Made by a program: the position numbers and the translations under genes. Under the pieces are notes generated by a model, which saw only the letters and a list, made by a program, of their open reading frames with translations, did no database searches and was not told the origin of the DNA. This document shows, one piece after another, positions 41,710 to 53,084 of a stretch of 64,000 nt of DNA. Origin of the DNA: Brevundimonas sp. NIBR10 (GTDB lineage Bacteria > Pseudomonadota > Alphaproteobacteria > Caulobacterales > Caulobacteraceae); NCBI RefSeq assembly GCF_027912515.1, contig NZ_CP115464.1, positions 2,046,001 to 2,110,000 on the forward strand. Reading direction: 5' to 3'. Position 1 is the stretch's first letter, and each line of letters opens with the position of its first letter.

Positions 41710-43872
41710 ATGTTCCGTACGCTCGCCCTCACCACCACCGCCTTCTTCGTGATCGCCGTCTCCGCCCAGGCGCAATCGACCCCCGGGATGCAGGAGTCGG
41801 ACCGGTTGGAGGATGTGATCGTTACGGGCTCCCAGGTCCGCATCCCCGGTGCCCATGAGGGCGGCCAGGTGGCGCGCGGGGCCCGCGTCGGCATGTTCGG
41901 TGCCCTGTCCCAGCTGGATACTCCGTTCGCAGTGACTGCCTACACCGAAGAGCTTGCCCGCAACCAGCAGGCCCGCAGCGTCGGCGACGTGCTTCAGAAC
42001 GACCCGGCTGTCCGTGTGTCCAAGGGATTCGGCAACTTCCAGGAGCTGTACGTCATTCGGGGCTTCCCGGTTTACTCCGACGACATGACCTACAACGGCC
42101 TCTACGGCATCCTGCCGCGTCAGTTCGTGGCGGCCGAGTTCCTGGAGCGGGTGGAGGTCTTCCACGGAGCGACGGCCTTCCTGAACGGCGCGGCCCCTGG
42201 CGGATCGGGCATCGGCGGTGCCTTCAACCTGACGCCCAAGCGGGCCGGTAACGAGCCCCTGACCCGCCTGACCCTCGGCCTGGAGGGCGGAGGGGAAGGC
42301 TATGCCGCCGCCGACGTCTCGCGCCGCTTCGGCACCGATGGCGGCACCGGCCTGCGCCTCAACCTGGCCCGTCGCGACGGCGAAAGCGCCATCGACGACC
42401 AGTCCCGCACCCTGAACGTCGTCGGCCTGGGCCTTGACCGTCGCGGTGCCCGTGCCCGATTTTCCGCCGACCTGGGCTGGCAGGATCACCGCATCGATGC
42501 GCCGCGCCCGACCGTCACCCCGACCGGTGCCGTCCCTTCCGCGCCTGACGCATCCGGCAACTTCGCCCAGCCCTGGACCTACACCGACGAGGAACAGCTG
42601 TTCGGCGTGGCGCGCGGCGAGTTCGACCTGACCGCCGACGTCACCGCCTGGGCGGCCTTCGGCGGCCGCGGCGGTCAGGAAGCCAATGTCCTGGCCAATC
42701 CGACGACCCAGCCCGACGGCACCATCAGCGCTTACCGTTTCGACAACGCGCGTGAGGACACGGTCTGGTCCGGCGACGTCGGCGTCCGCGCCGAGCTGAC
42801 GACCGGCTCGGTCGGTCACCGGCTGGTCGCCTCCGCGTCGCAGGTCCAGTCGAAATCCGAGAACGCCTATGCCTTCTCGAACTTCGCAGGCTTCGCCTCC
42901 AACCTTTACAACCCCGTCGCCGTTACCCCGCCGGCCCCGACCTTCTTCATCGGCGGCGATCTGGATGACCCTAATGTCACCGAGCGGGTCAAGACCTCCA
43001 GCCTGGCCATCGCCGACATGCTGTCCTTCATGGACGGCCGACTGCTCGTGACGGCCGGCGCCCGCTATCAGGAGATCGAGACCCGGACCTACGAGTACAA
43101 CACCGGCGCGTTCGGTTCGGGCTATGAGGGTGACGCGATCACCCCCGCCTTCGCCGTCGTTTACAAGCCGATCGAGCAAATCTCGGTCTACGCCAACTAT
43201 GCCGAGGCGCTGATCCCCGGCCAGACCGCGCCCGCCGTTTCCGGCGGCGTACCGGTGACGAACGCGGGCGAGGTTCTGTCGCCCTTCCGCGGCGAGCAGG
43301 CCGAGATCGGCATGAAGTATGACCTGGGCACTTTTGGCGGATCGGTCAGCCTGTTCCGCCTGACCCTGCCCAGCGCCTATGTCGAGAACAACCGGTTCGT
43401 CACCAATGGCGAACAGCGCAATCAGGGCATCGAGATCGCCTTCTTCGGCGAGCCGCGCGAAGGTCTGCGTCTGCTGGGCGGCTGGACCCTCCTGGATGCG
43501 GAGCTGACCCGCACGGCCGGCGGCGTGCTCGACGGCAAGGCCCCGATCGGCGCGCCCGAACTGCAGGGCAACGTCAATGTCGAGTGGGACGTGCCCCAGG
43601 TCTCGGGCCTGACGCTGGAAGGCCGCGTCGTCTACACGGGCGAACAGGAGGTCGACGCGACCAACACGGTCCAGCTCGACAGCTGGACGCGCTTGGACGC
43701 CGGCGTCCGCTACGCCTTCCGGGCGGCGGGTCGCCCCCTGACCGCCCGCGCCCGCATCGAGAACCTCGCGGACGAGGATCACTGGGTCGCGGTCGGCGGC
43801 TTTCCCGGCGCCAACTATCTGACGCTCGGCACGCCCCGGACCCTGTCGATCCAGATCTCCGCCGGGTTCTGA
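41710..43872 (+). CDS. TonB-dependent siderophore-type outer-membrane receptor
   Basis: 720 residues. The signal peptide ends AQAQ. A TonB box-like EDVIVTGS is at about 34-41. The plug domain (FAVTAYTEELARNQQARSVGDVLQNDPAVRVSKG ... FLERVEVFHGATAFLNG, with GSGIGG) is followed by a barrel ending LSIQISAGF with terminal Phe. The plug and barrel motifs resemble the FhuA/FpvA-like siderophore group. The ligand is not evident. The downstream PepSY genes suggest periplasmic ferric-siderophore reduction. Confidence 0.95.
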   Translation: MFRTLALTTTAFFVIAVSAQAQSTPGMQESDRLEDVIVTGSQVRIPGAHEGGQVARGARVGMFGALSQLDTPFAVTAYTEELARNQQARSVGDVLQNDPAVRVSKGFGNFQELYVIRGFPVYSDDMTYNGLYGILPRQFVAAEFLERVEVFHGATAFLNGAAPGGSGIGGAFNLTPKRAGNEPLTRLTLGLEGGGEGYAAADVSRRFGTDGGTGLRLNLARRDGESAIDDQSRTLNVVGLGLDRRGARARFSADLGWQDHRIDAPRPTVTPTGAVPSAPDASGNFAQPWTYTDEEQLFGVARGEFDLTADVTAWAAFGGRGGQEANVLANPTTQPDGTISAYRFDNAREDTVWSGDVGVRAELTTGSVGHRLVASASQVQSKSENAYAFSNFAGFASNLYNPVAVTPPAPTFFIGGDLDDPNVTERVKTSSLAIADMLSFMDGRLLVTAGARYQEIETRTYEYNTGAFGSGYEGDAITPAFAVVYKPIEQISVYANYAEALIPGQTAPAVSGGVPVTNAGEVLSPFRGEQAEIGMKYDLGTFGGSVSLFRLTLPSAYVENNRFVTNGEQRNQGIEIAFFGEPREGLRLLGGWTLLDAELTRTAGGVLDGKAPIGAPELQGNVNVEWDVPQVSGLTLEGRVVYTGEQEVDATNTVQLDSWTRLDAGVRYAFRAAGRPLTARARIENLADEDHWVAVGGFPGANYLTLGTPRTLSIQISAGF

Positions 43873-43876
43873 TCCG

Positions 43877-44962
43877 GTGAAGCCGTCGACGGTCCGCGCC
43901 TGGTCCTGGACGCACAAATGGTCGAGCCTGGTCTCCACGCTCTTCCTTCTGATGCTGTGCGTCACCGGATTGCCGCTGGTCTTCTCCCATGAGCTCAACG
44001 AGATTCTGCTCGATGAGCCATGGGAGGCGGCCAGCCCTCAGGGGCAGAAACTCGACTTGGACCGGGTGCTGGACACGGCCCTGGCCCGCCACCCCGGCGA
44101 CGTGCCCGCCTTCATGAGCTTCGACGAGGACCGGCCGGTGGTGAATGTCACCAGCCGCGCGCCCGCCGCGCCCGCCGGACAGTTCAACTTCCAGCCGATC
44201 GACCAGACGTCCGGCGACCCCGCGCCGCTCGTCGCCGGCCATCCCGTGGTCGAGTTCCTGCTCCAGCTGCACACCGACATGTTCCTCGGCCTGCCCGGCA
44301 TGCTCTTCCTGGGCCTGATGGGACTGCTGTTGATCGTGGCGGTGGTGTCGGGCGTCGTCCTCTATGCGCCGTTCATGCGCCGACTGCCGTTCGGGACCTT
44401 GCGCATCGACAAGGTCGCCCGCACGCGGTGGCTGGACTGGCACAATCTTCTCGGCGTCGTTACCTTGGCCTGGGTGCTGGTTGTCGGGGTGACGGGCGTC
44501 GTTAACACCCTGGCCACGCCCCTCCTGGCCGTCTGGAAGGCCGACGCCCTGGCCGGGCTGGCCGCTCCACACGCGACCCCGACCCCGCCGACTGAGCGCG
44601 CCTCGCTGGACGCCGCCGTCCGCCGCGCTCAGCAGGCCCTGCCCGGCATGCGGCTCCAGTTCGTGGCCTTCCCGAGGACAGAGTACACCACCGACCATCA
44701 CTATGCGGTCTTCTTCCACGGCGACACGCCGCTGACGACGCATATGATCACCCCGGCCCTGATCGACGTCCGTACCGGAGCGCTGGCCGCCGTCGCCCCT
44801 ATGCCCTGGTATGTGAAGACCCTCAGCCTGTCCCAGCCGCTTCACTTCGGCGACTACGGCGGCCTGGCGTTGAAAATCCTCTGGGCGCTCCTGGACCTGG
44901 CGACCATCGTCATCCTCGGGTCGGGTCTCTATCTATGGCTCGCCAAGCGGTCTGTGCGCTGA
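43877..44962 (+). CDS. PepSY-associated membrane protein, putative siderophore-linked reductase
   Basis: 361 residues with a GTG start 4 bases after the receptor stop. An N-terminal helix with W-T-H-K-W (SWTHKWSSLVSTLFLLMLCVTGLPLVFSHE), a PepSY-like periplasmic domain, a second helix pair (GLMGLLLIVAVVSGVVLYAPF), RTRWLDWHNLLGVVTLAWVLVVGVTG, and a last helix (ILWALLDLATIVILGSGLYLW) are present. The conserved membrane His residues (THKW, DWHN, LHFGDYGG) fit a heme-binding reductase. Ferric reduction is inferred from family and position. Confidence 0.88.
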   Translation: MKPSTVRAWSWTHKWSSLVSTLFLLMLCVTGLPLVFSHELNEILLDEPWEAASPQGQKLDLDRVLDTALARHPGDVPAFMSFDEDRPVVNVTSRAPAAPAGQFNFQPIDQTSGDPAPLVAGHPVVEFLLQLHTDMFLGLPGMLFLGLMGLLLIVAVVSGVVLYAPFMRRLPFGTLRIDKVARTRWLDWHNLLGVVTLAWVLVVGVTGVVNTLATPLLAVWKADALAGLAAPHATPTPPTERASLDAAVRRAQQALPGMRLQFVAFPRTEYTTDHHYAVFFHGDTPLTTHMITPALIDVRTGALAAVAPMPWYVKTLSLSQPLHFGDYGGLALKILWALLDLATIVILGSGLYLWLAKRSVR

Positions 44963-45162
44963 TGATGAAGCTGGCGCACCGTCAAAGCCTCTGGTCGATC
45001 TTCCGATGGCCGCTGTTGCTCGGCGTTCTCAGCCTGACCGGCCTGATCGGCGCGCTGCTGTGGGACGGCTTGTGGGACTGGCTGGGGACCGCCTTGATCG
45101 CAGTCTCAGCGGGGACGGTCATGTGGGTGCGCATCAGGGTGTCGACGAAAGCTGAGCGGTAA
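44962..45162 (+). CDS. small two-TM protein at the end of the receptor operon
   Basis: 66 residues, starting at an ATG overlapping the previous stop (TGATG). Two hydrophobic helices (WPLLLGVLSLTGLIGALLW and WLGTALIAVSAGTVMWV) are joined by a D-G-L-W-D turn. It resembles small membrane proteins that often accompany PepSY reductases; role unknown. Confidence 0.75.
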   Translation: MMKLAHRQSLWSIFRWPLLLGVLSLTGLIGALLWDGLWDWLGTALIAVSAGTVMWVRIRVSTKAER

Positions 45163-45643
45163 CCGCATCGCTTACGAAGAGTACGGCCGATGGCGACTGA
45201 TCTTGGCCGTCTGGAAGGTCCACCCATCAGCGGCGGTTCGGGATCGATCCGTGCTGCAGCCAGCAAACTGACGGTGCCGTTTCGCGGAATGGCCCGTAGG
45301 CGCAAAAGGGCAGGGGGCCAAGGCCCGAGTCTGAGTCAACGCGGCGTTTGGTGATGTCGGCTTTCTAGCCATCATTCCCGAAAGCGCATGCCTGGGTCAC
45401 CTTGGCCGTAGCACTTTTCGACACCGAAATTCTCTAGTCGTCAGAGCTTGTACGGCCTACCTCACCGGAGTCATTGCGGGCATTCCGGCTGCAATAGCCA
45501 GTCAAAACAACGAAGGAGCCAGACCCGATCCTGACCGCGGTCAGCTCACAGCCTTAGCCAGGGTTGTCGAGCACAGCCGGCTCGTACAACGATTGACGGT
45601 CATGGTTCAGGAGAAAAAGCGGCCTGCAGCATAGCGCATGGCG
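45163..45643. other. intergenic region with a repeat and a possible coding remnant
   Basis: 481 bases between the receptor operon and the receiver gene. It contains a 26-base element repeated at 56740. From about 45440 to 45636 a plus-strand frame reads TAYLTGVIAGIPAAIASQNN and later LTALARVVEHSRLVQRLTVM before a stop. It looks protein-like but has no clear start. Confidence 0.4.
45275..45300 (+). repeat. 26-base dispersed repeat, copy 1
   Basis: Matches 56740-56765 at 23 of 26 positions, sharing the exact core TTTCGCGGAATGGCC. Confidence 0.55.
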
Positions 45644-46033
45644 TCATTCAGTGACTGCATGCATGGCGATTCGGTCCAGCCCGGTTTTGAGAGCGCGGAG
45701 TGAAAGCGGTTTTGGCACGATGCCGACGACGAGGTCGCGGAGTTCTTCTGCAAGTCGCTCTTGGCCTGTGACGAAAAGAGTGGCCACTTTCCTGTGGGCG
45801 AGCCACGACGCCGCGTCCGGCCCGGTTCGGCCGTCGGCGAGGTCGATGTCCACCAGGACGCAATCGACAGTGAGGGCGTCGAACTGCTCCCTCAGATCCG
45901 CGAAACTTTCCAAAGACCCGACGAACACGTGACCACAGTCCTCGATCATCTGTTCCAGGTGCATGACGATGAGGGGATTGTCCTCCAGGCACAGGACTTT
46001 GAGGGGACGAGCGGGCGTGGATTTGGAAGGCAT
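45644..46033 (-). CDS. single-domain response regulator in the second kaiC cassette
   Basis: A 129-residue receiver with E-D-N (LCLEDNPLIVMHLEQMIED), an Asp in CVLVDIDLADG, Thr in FVTGQ and Lys in VPKPLS. This is the FAT-GUY-like receiver type that partners HWE kinases in Alphaproteobacteria. It starts 17 bases after the HWE kinase stop, so it should be co-transcribed and phosphorylated by it. Confidence 0.88.
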   Translation of the reverse strand: MPSKSTPARPLKVLCLEDNPLIVMHLEQMIEDCGHVFVGSLESFADLREQFDALTVDCVLVDIDLADGRTGPDAASWLAHRKVATLFVTGQERLAEELRDLVVGIVPKPLSLRALKTGLDRIAMHAVTE

Positions 46034-46050
46034 CAGGCTCGAAACGTGGC

Positions 46051-47094
46051 TCAGTCACCCGAGTTGCGGGTTATGCGCGAAAGGTTGCCTTTTGCCTCCA
46101 CAATCAGTCCCTTGGGATCAAATGTCAGGACAGGCGGTCGACCGAAGAGGCTGCCCAGCGCCGATCGCAGATACCGTGTGCCGTAACCCGTACGGGAGGG
46201 CGCGACGACCGGCGCGCCGCCCCTTTCCTGCCACCGCGTCCAGAGGTCGTCGTCGGACAGGCCCCAGGTGAAGCTGACGTGACCGTCTGGGGTCGAGAGC
46301 CCGCCGTATTTGATCGCATTGGTCGCCAGCTCGTGAAGACACAGAGACAGGGTGGTGCCGCCCTCCCGGTCAAGCATGACCCGGGGCCCATCGGTCAGCA
46401 CGCGTTCATCGCCGGAGAGCCGGTAGGGTTCGAACGTGAGATCGACGATCTCCTGGATGGAAACGGCCTCACCCTCGGCCTGGAACACGGCGGAGTGAAC
46501 GTTGGATAGGGCGGTCAATCGTCCCCGAAAATCTTCCGCGAATGTCTCGAGCGTGTCCGCCCGCCGCTGCGTCATCTCGAAGATGGAGACGACGCTGGCC
46601 AGGATATTCTTCACGCGATGGTTTAGTTCGCGACGCAACTCGATCTCGCGGTCGATGTGGTCACGCACGTCGCGCTGACGCAGGCGCGCCAGAAACGCGG
46701 CCTGGACGCCGCTGACCAGCTCAACGGGTGTGACCGGCCGTTGGTAGAAGATCTGACGCGCGCGAGGCCAGCTGGCACCGAGAGCGCCCTTGATCTTGGC
46801 CTGCTGCGACCGGCGGTCCAACAGGACGATGATCGGCATCTCCGACCAGCTCGGCTGTGTTTCGAGCCAGTCCGCGACGGCCGACACGACGTCCGGCGTC
46901 AGGGCCTCATGCGTCGCCACCAGAACGCCGGGCGACGCCGACAGATAGGGCGCGACGGAATCTCCGGTCGAGCAGATGCGGACTTCCAGATCCTGCTCGG
47001 ACAACAGCTGGCGCAGATAGTCCGCATCGCGCCGATAGGGCGCGAGCACCAGGACATGGTCCAGGCCCGCGTGATCCTCCGGCGTCTCGGTCAA
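46051..47094 (-). CDS. HWE-type histidine kinase with N-terminal pseudoreceiver, kaiC partner
   Basis: 347 residues from a TTG (47094) overlapping the kaiC stop (TTGA). Residues 12-140 are a receiver-like domain without the phosphoacceptor Asp (GVLVATHEAL), clearly related to the start of the kinase at 21007-22731 (both have V-A-x-W-L-E-x-Q-P-x-W-S). The kinase core has ELNHRVKNILASVVSIFEM (His159) and an HWE ATP lid region (LHELATNAIKYGGLS ... WQERGGAPV). There are no membrane segments. It is coupled to KaiC upstream and a receiver downstream. Confidence 0.92.
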   Translation of the reverse strand: MTETPEDHAGLDHVLVLAPYRRDADYLRQLLSEQDLEVRICSTGDSVAPYLSASPGVLVATHEALTPDVVSAVADWLETQPSWSEMPIIVLLDRRSQQAKIKGALGASWPRARQIFYQRPVTPVELVSGVQAAFLARLRQRDVRDHIDREIELRRELNHRVKNILASVVSIFEMTQRRADTLETFAEDFRGRLTALSNVHSAVFQAEGEAVSIQEIVDLTFEPYRLSGDERVLTDGPRVMLDREGGTTLSLCLHELATNAIKYGGLSTPDGHVSFTWGLSDDDLWTRWQERGGAPVVAPSRTGYGTRYLRSALGSLFGRPPVLTFDPKGLIVEAKGNLSRITRNSGD

Positions 47095-48524
47095 GTCTCG
47101 GGAATCGGATTGTAGGGCACCACGCTGACGCCCTCACTACGTATAAAGAGTTCGTGGACATCCAGGTCGTGCGGTCCGTGACGCTTCTTGACCACGGTGA
47201 TGTTGCGACGAAGACGTCCCTCATGCTCGGCGATGCGCAGCAGCAGGACGGTGTCGCCCAGGAAGCTGACGTCCACATCCAGGCTTACGTTCTGACCCAG
47301 CAGCCCGTGCTGAGCCACGATCAGCATGGTCAGCACGCCCGCACGCGCCAGGTATTTGAGGAGGGACTGGATGTCCCGAACCGCTTTCTCGCGATTGGGC
47401 AGCGAGTTCAGATAGCCGGTGAAGCTGTCGATGACGACGACGCGGGTCTTGTTCTCCTCGACGATAGCCTGAACCACCTGGGCGAACTCGCCGGGCGAGA
47501 TTTCGTTGGGATTGAAGTCCCGGATGATGAGCCGGCCGTCCTTGTGGAAGGTCCGCAGGTCCATGCCGAGGCCCTCCGACCGACGGAAGAAGGTCTCCAG
47601 CCGCTCTTCGAACAGGAACAGGGCGACGCTCTCGCCGCGCTTGAGCGCGGCCGTGGCATAGAGAGAGGCCATGGTGGACTTGCCCGTCCCCGCTTGGCCG
47701 ATCACCAGGGTTGTGGTCCCGCCCTCCTGGCCGCCCCCGAACATATCGTCGAGCGCCGCGACGCCGGACTTGATCAGGTCGGGCTTGGCAGAGGCGCGTT
47801 CCTCGCCGGGCACGATCCGCGGGAAGACCACAACGCCCTCGCCTTCGCGGATGGCCATGTCGTGATAGCCGTCGGCGATCGGCACGCCGCGCATCTTGCT
47901 GACTTCGATGCGTCGTCGCACAGGGCCAAAATCCTCCAGGTGCTTGTCGAAGCGGATGACGCCGTGGGCAATGCCTTCGACCTCCTCGCCGTTCATCGCC
48001 GCGCCGCTCTGAGTGTCCAGCAGAAGCGCCACCACGTCGCGCTTGGCCAGGAAGGCCTTGAACCCGAGCAGCTCGCGTCGGAAGCGGGGCGTGTCACCGG
48101 TGATCAGGCGGATTTCCAGCAGGGAGTCGTAGACCAGTCGGCTGGGCTTGTGCTCCTCGATCGCCTGCTCGATGGCCTGGCGGGTCTCGTCCAGTCGTAG
48201 TTCGGCGGTCTGAAAGATGGTCTGATCGGCCGCGCCGCTGACAGCGTCAGAAGCCGACAGCTCCTCGACCCGAATGCCGTCGAGCGACCAGCCGTGCGAG
48301 CGCGCGATGGATTCGAGCTCGGCCTTCGTCTGTGAAAGACTGACGTAGATGCATTTCTCGCCGTTGGCGACGCCAGCCAGGAGGAACTGCAGCGCGACAG
48401 TGGTCTTGCCGGCACCCGGCGCGCCCTGAAGCATATAGAGATTGGCGGGAGGCAGGCCGCCACGGAGAATTTCGTCCAGGCCTGCGACGCCGGTGGCGAC
48501 GGGTTTGGTTTTACGCTTGGTCAC
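47091..48524 (-). CDS. KaiC-like double-RecA ATPase (second copy)
   Basis: 477 residues from a GTG after GGAGAG. Walker A motifs are at 34-41 (GAPGAGKT) and 276-283 (GQAGTGKS). The CI catalytic pair is replaced by S64-Q65, while the CII pair E306-E307 is kept. In the phosphosite segment (DVSFLGDT) Ser420 matches KaiC Ser431 and Phe421 replaces Thr432. It is related throughout to the copy at 19508-21010. It is the first gene of a kaiC-kinase-receiver operon. KaiA and KaiB are absent from the window. Confidence 0.93.
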   Translation of the reverse strand: MTKRKTKPVATGVAGLDEILRGGLPPANLYMLQGAPGAGKTTVALQFLLAGVANGEKCIYVSLSQTKAELESIARSHGWSLDGIRVEELSASDAVSGAADQTIFQTAELRLDETRQAIEQAIEEHKPSRLVYDSLLEIRLITGDTPRFRRELLGFKAFLAKRDVVALLLDTQSGAAMNGEEVEGIAHGVIRFDKHLEDFGPVRRRIEVSKMRGVPIADGYHDMAIREGEGVVVFPRIVPGEERASAKPDLIKSGVAALDDMFGGGQEGGTTTLVIGQAGTGKSTMASLYATAALKRGESVALFLFEERLETFFRRSEGLGMDLRTFHKDGRLIIRDFNPNEISPGEFAQVVQAIVEENKTRVVVIDSFTGYLNSLPNREKAVRDIQSLLKYLARAGVLTMLIVAQHGLLGQNVSLDVDVSFLGDTVLLLRIAEHEGRLRRNITVVKKRHGPHDLDVHELFIRSEGVSVVPYNPIPET

Positions 48525-48670
48525 TCATCACTCTCCGAACTGGATCGACGAAGTGCCACAGAAGGGCTGAGCCAACCAGTGGCGAATCCGCCGCGAAGCC
48601 TGCTGGGGTCGGTGTGAATAGCATGTGATCGGCTTTGAGCGAGTAACCGCTGCTGACCCATATCGACCCC

Positions 48671-48839
48671 CGACTGGACCTCCCGCTCTGGTCGAGCGGT
48701 AGTCAGCGCAGGGACGCACAAGTCCTGCCGAAACCATGTTCGATATCCAAGACGCGCTGGAAGCCAAGCTCAGGCTCGGGGTCCTGCTTCCTCCATTCTC
48801 GAAGGCGTTCACAACGCCTGCATCGACGTCAGCCTGTTA
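48671..48839 (+). repeat. dispersed repeat of about 165 bases, copy 1 (frameshifted)
   Basis: Matches 56302-56461 along most of its length with a few indels. The short frame that begins MFDIQDALE here (48736) loses phase after 17 codons, whereas copy 2 keeps it open. It lies just upstream of the kaiC gene (opposite strand). Confidence 0.65.
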
Positions 48840-48867
48840 GAGAAGGCGCGAGTGACAGGCGACGGCC

Positions 48868-49170
48868 ATGACAGACCTCGTATGCCAGCAGGGCGACACA
48901 GCCGCCCGACGGCTGATCGTCATGCTCCACGGGGTCGGATCTTCGGCGCGTGACATGGCACCCCTAGGCCAAGTCCTCGCCGAGGGGTTGGGCGACACCC
49001 GCGTCGTCGTGGCGGACGGCTTCGATCCCTTTGACCTCGGAGGGAACGGTCGCCAATGGTTCAGCGCCCGGGGCGTGAGCCCGCAAAACAGGACTGACCC
49101 GGGACAGGCTGAGTCATTCGAAAGGGCTCTGGCTGGCGGTGAGGTCGGGCCGACGCCATCGGCTCGATGA
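48868..49170 (+). pseudogene. truncated alpha/beta-hydrolase (phospholipase/carboxylesterase type)
   Basis: The first 75 residues read RLIVMLHGVGSSARDMAPLG ... VVVADGFDPFDLGGNGRQWFSARGV, the start of a carboxylesterase with its oxyanion-hole HG-x-G. The frame then loses similarity and stops before the nucleophile Ser motif. Loss of about 150 residues coincides with the 3' end of a truncated acyltransferase gene on the other strand. Confidence 0.65.
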
Positions 49171-49890
49171 CGAGATGGAGCTCAAGCTGAGGACGTTCCA
49201 GATCCGCCGTGACGTCATCCGGACGCTGAACCAGCGGCGGCTCGAGGGCGCAAAGGATGTCAGGGCGTTGGGCAAGGGCGTGGTCGCCGGGCGGGTTGTT
49301 CGAACATGCGCCAGGATCAGGGGGCGATGCTTGAACCTGAGGCCTGCCCAGGCGAAGGCGGGAAACAGCAGATAGGCCCCCCATTCCGCGGATTGCGACC
49401 ATGATGGCCCGTTCCACTCGTTTCCGGCGGTGATGGGAAACCAGGCGTGAATCAGCAGGGCCGCCGCGAACAGACCCTCCAGCCCATAGTCGAACGGCTC
49501 CAGCCTCTGACCTAGGCCGATTGCCACGGCCGCCAGGACGACTATGACGGCCAGCATGGCGATATGGGCCGGATAGATGAGCGCGAAACGCGCGACCAGG
49601 AAGCGCCGGTGACTGTATCGTCCCTGCTCGACCTGGCGCGAATAGACATGGGCCAGCACGAGGCCGGACAAAACGAAGAAGACATCGACCGGCAGCCGGG
49701 CACGTTCGATCAGCCCCCATCCTGCGGCGTCAGGTGCGAGCATGTTGAGTTGGTAATGGAACAGCACGACGCCCAGGGCCAGGAACCAGCGGATGCTGGT
49801 GAGGGACGGCAGGTCCTGCGGCATGCCGACCCCTGACCCGGCCGAAGCCGCGTCTGGGGTCGATACCGTCGCTTCTGGCACCGTCGTCAC
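49114..49890 (-). pseudogene. acyltransferase-3 family protein, C-terminally truncated
   Basis: A 258-residue frame from a GTG at 49890, 11 bases after czcA. The acyltransferase-3 features are clear: LTSIRWFLALGVVLFHY with the catalytic His, VDVFFVLSGLVLAHVY, and membrane helices. After about residue 190 the sequence changes to a Ser/Arg-rich stretch without helices, and the usual last four to five helices are missing. The junction faces the truncated esterase, so one rearrangement may have cut both. Confidence 0.7.
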
Positions 49891-49901
49891 GGCCGCCGCC
49901 C

Positions 49902-53084
<3,183 letters not shown>

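Noticed and set aside
41692..43998. 768-codon open frame opposite the TonB-dependent receptor
   Set aside because: The plus strand has signal peptide, plug and barrel motifs. The minus frame is a high-GC shadow with no domains.
43574..44845. 423-codon frame opposite the receptor end and PepSY gene
   Set aside because: Both sense genes are well supported; the antisense product shows only compositional bias.
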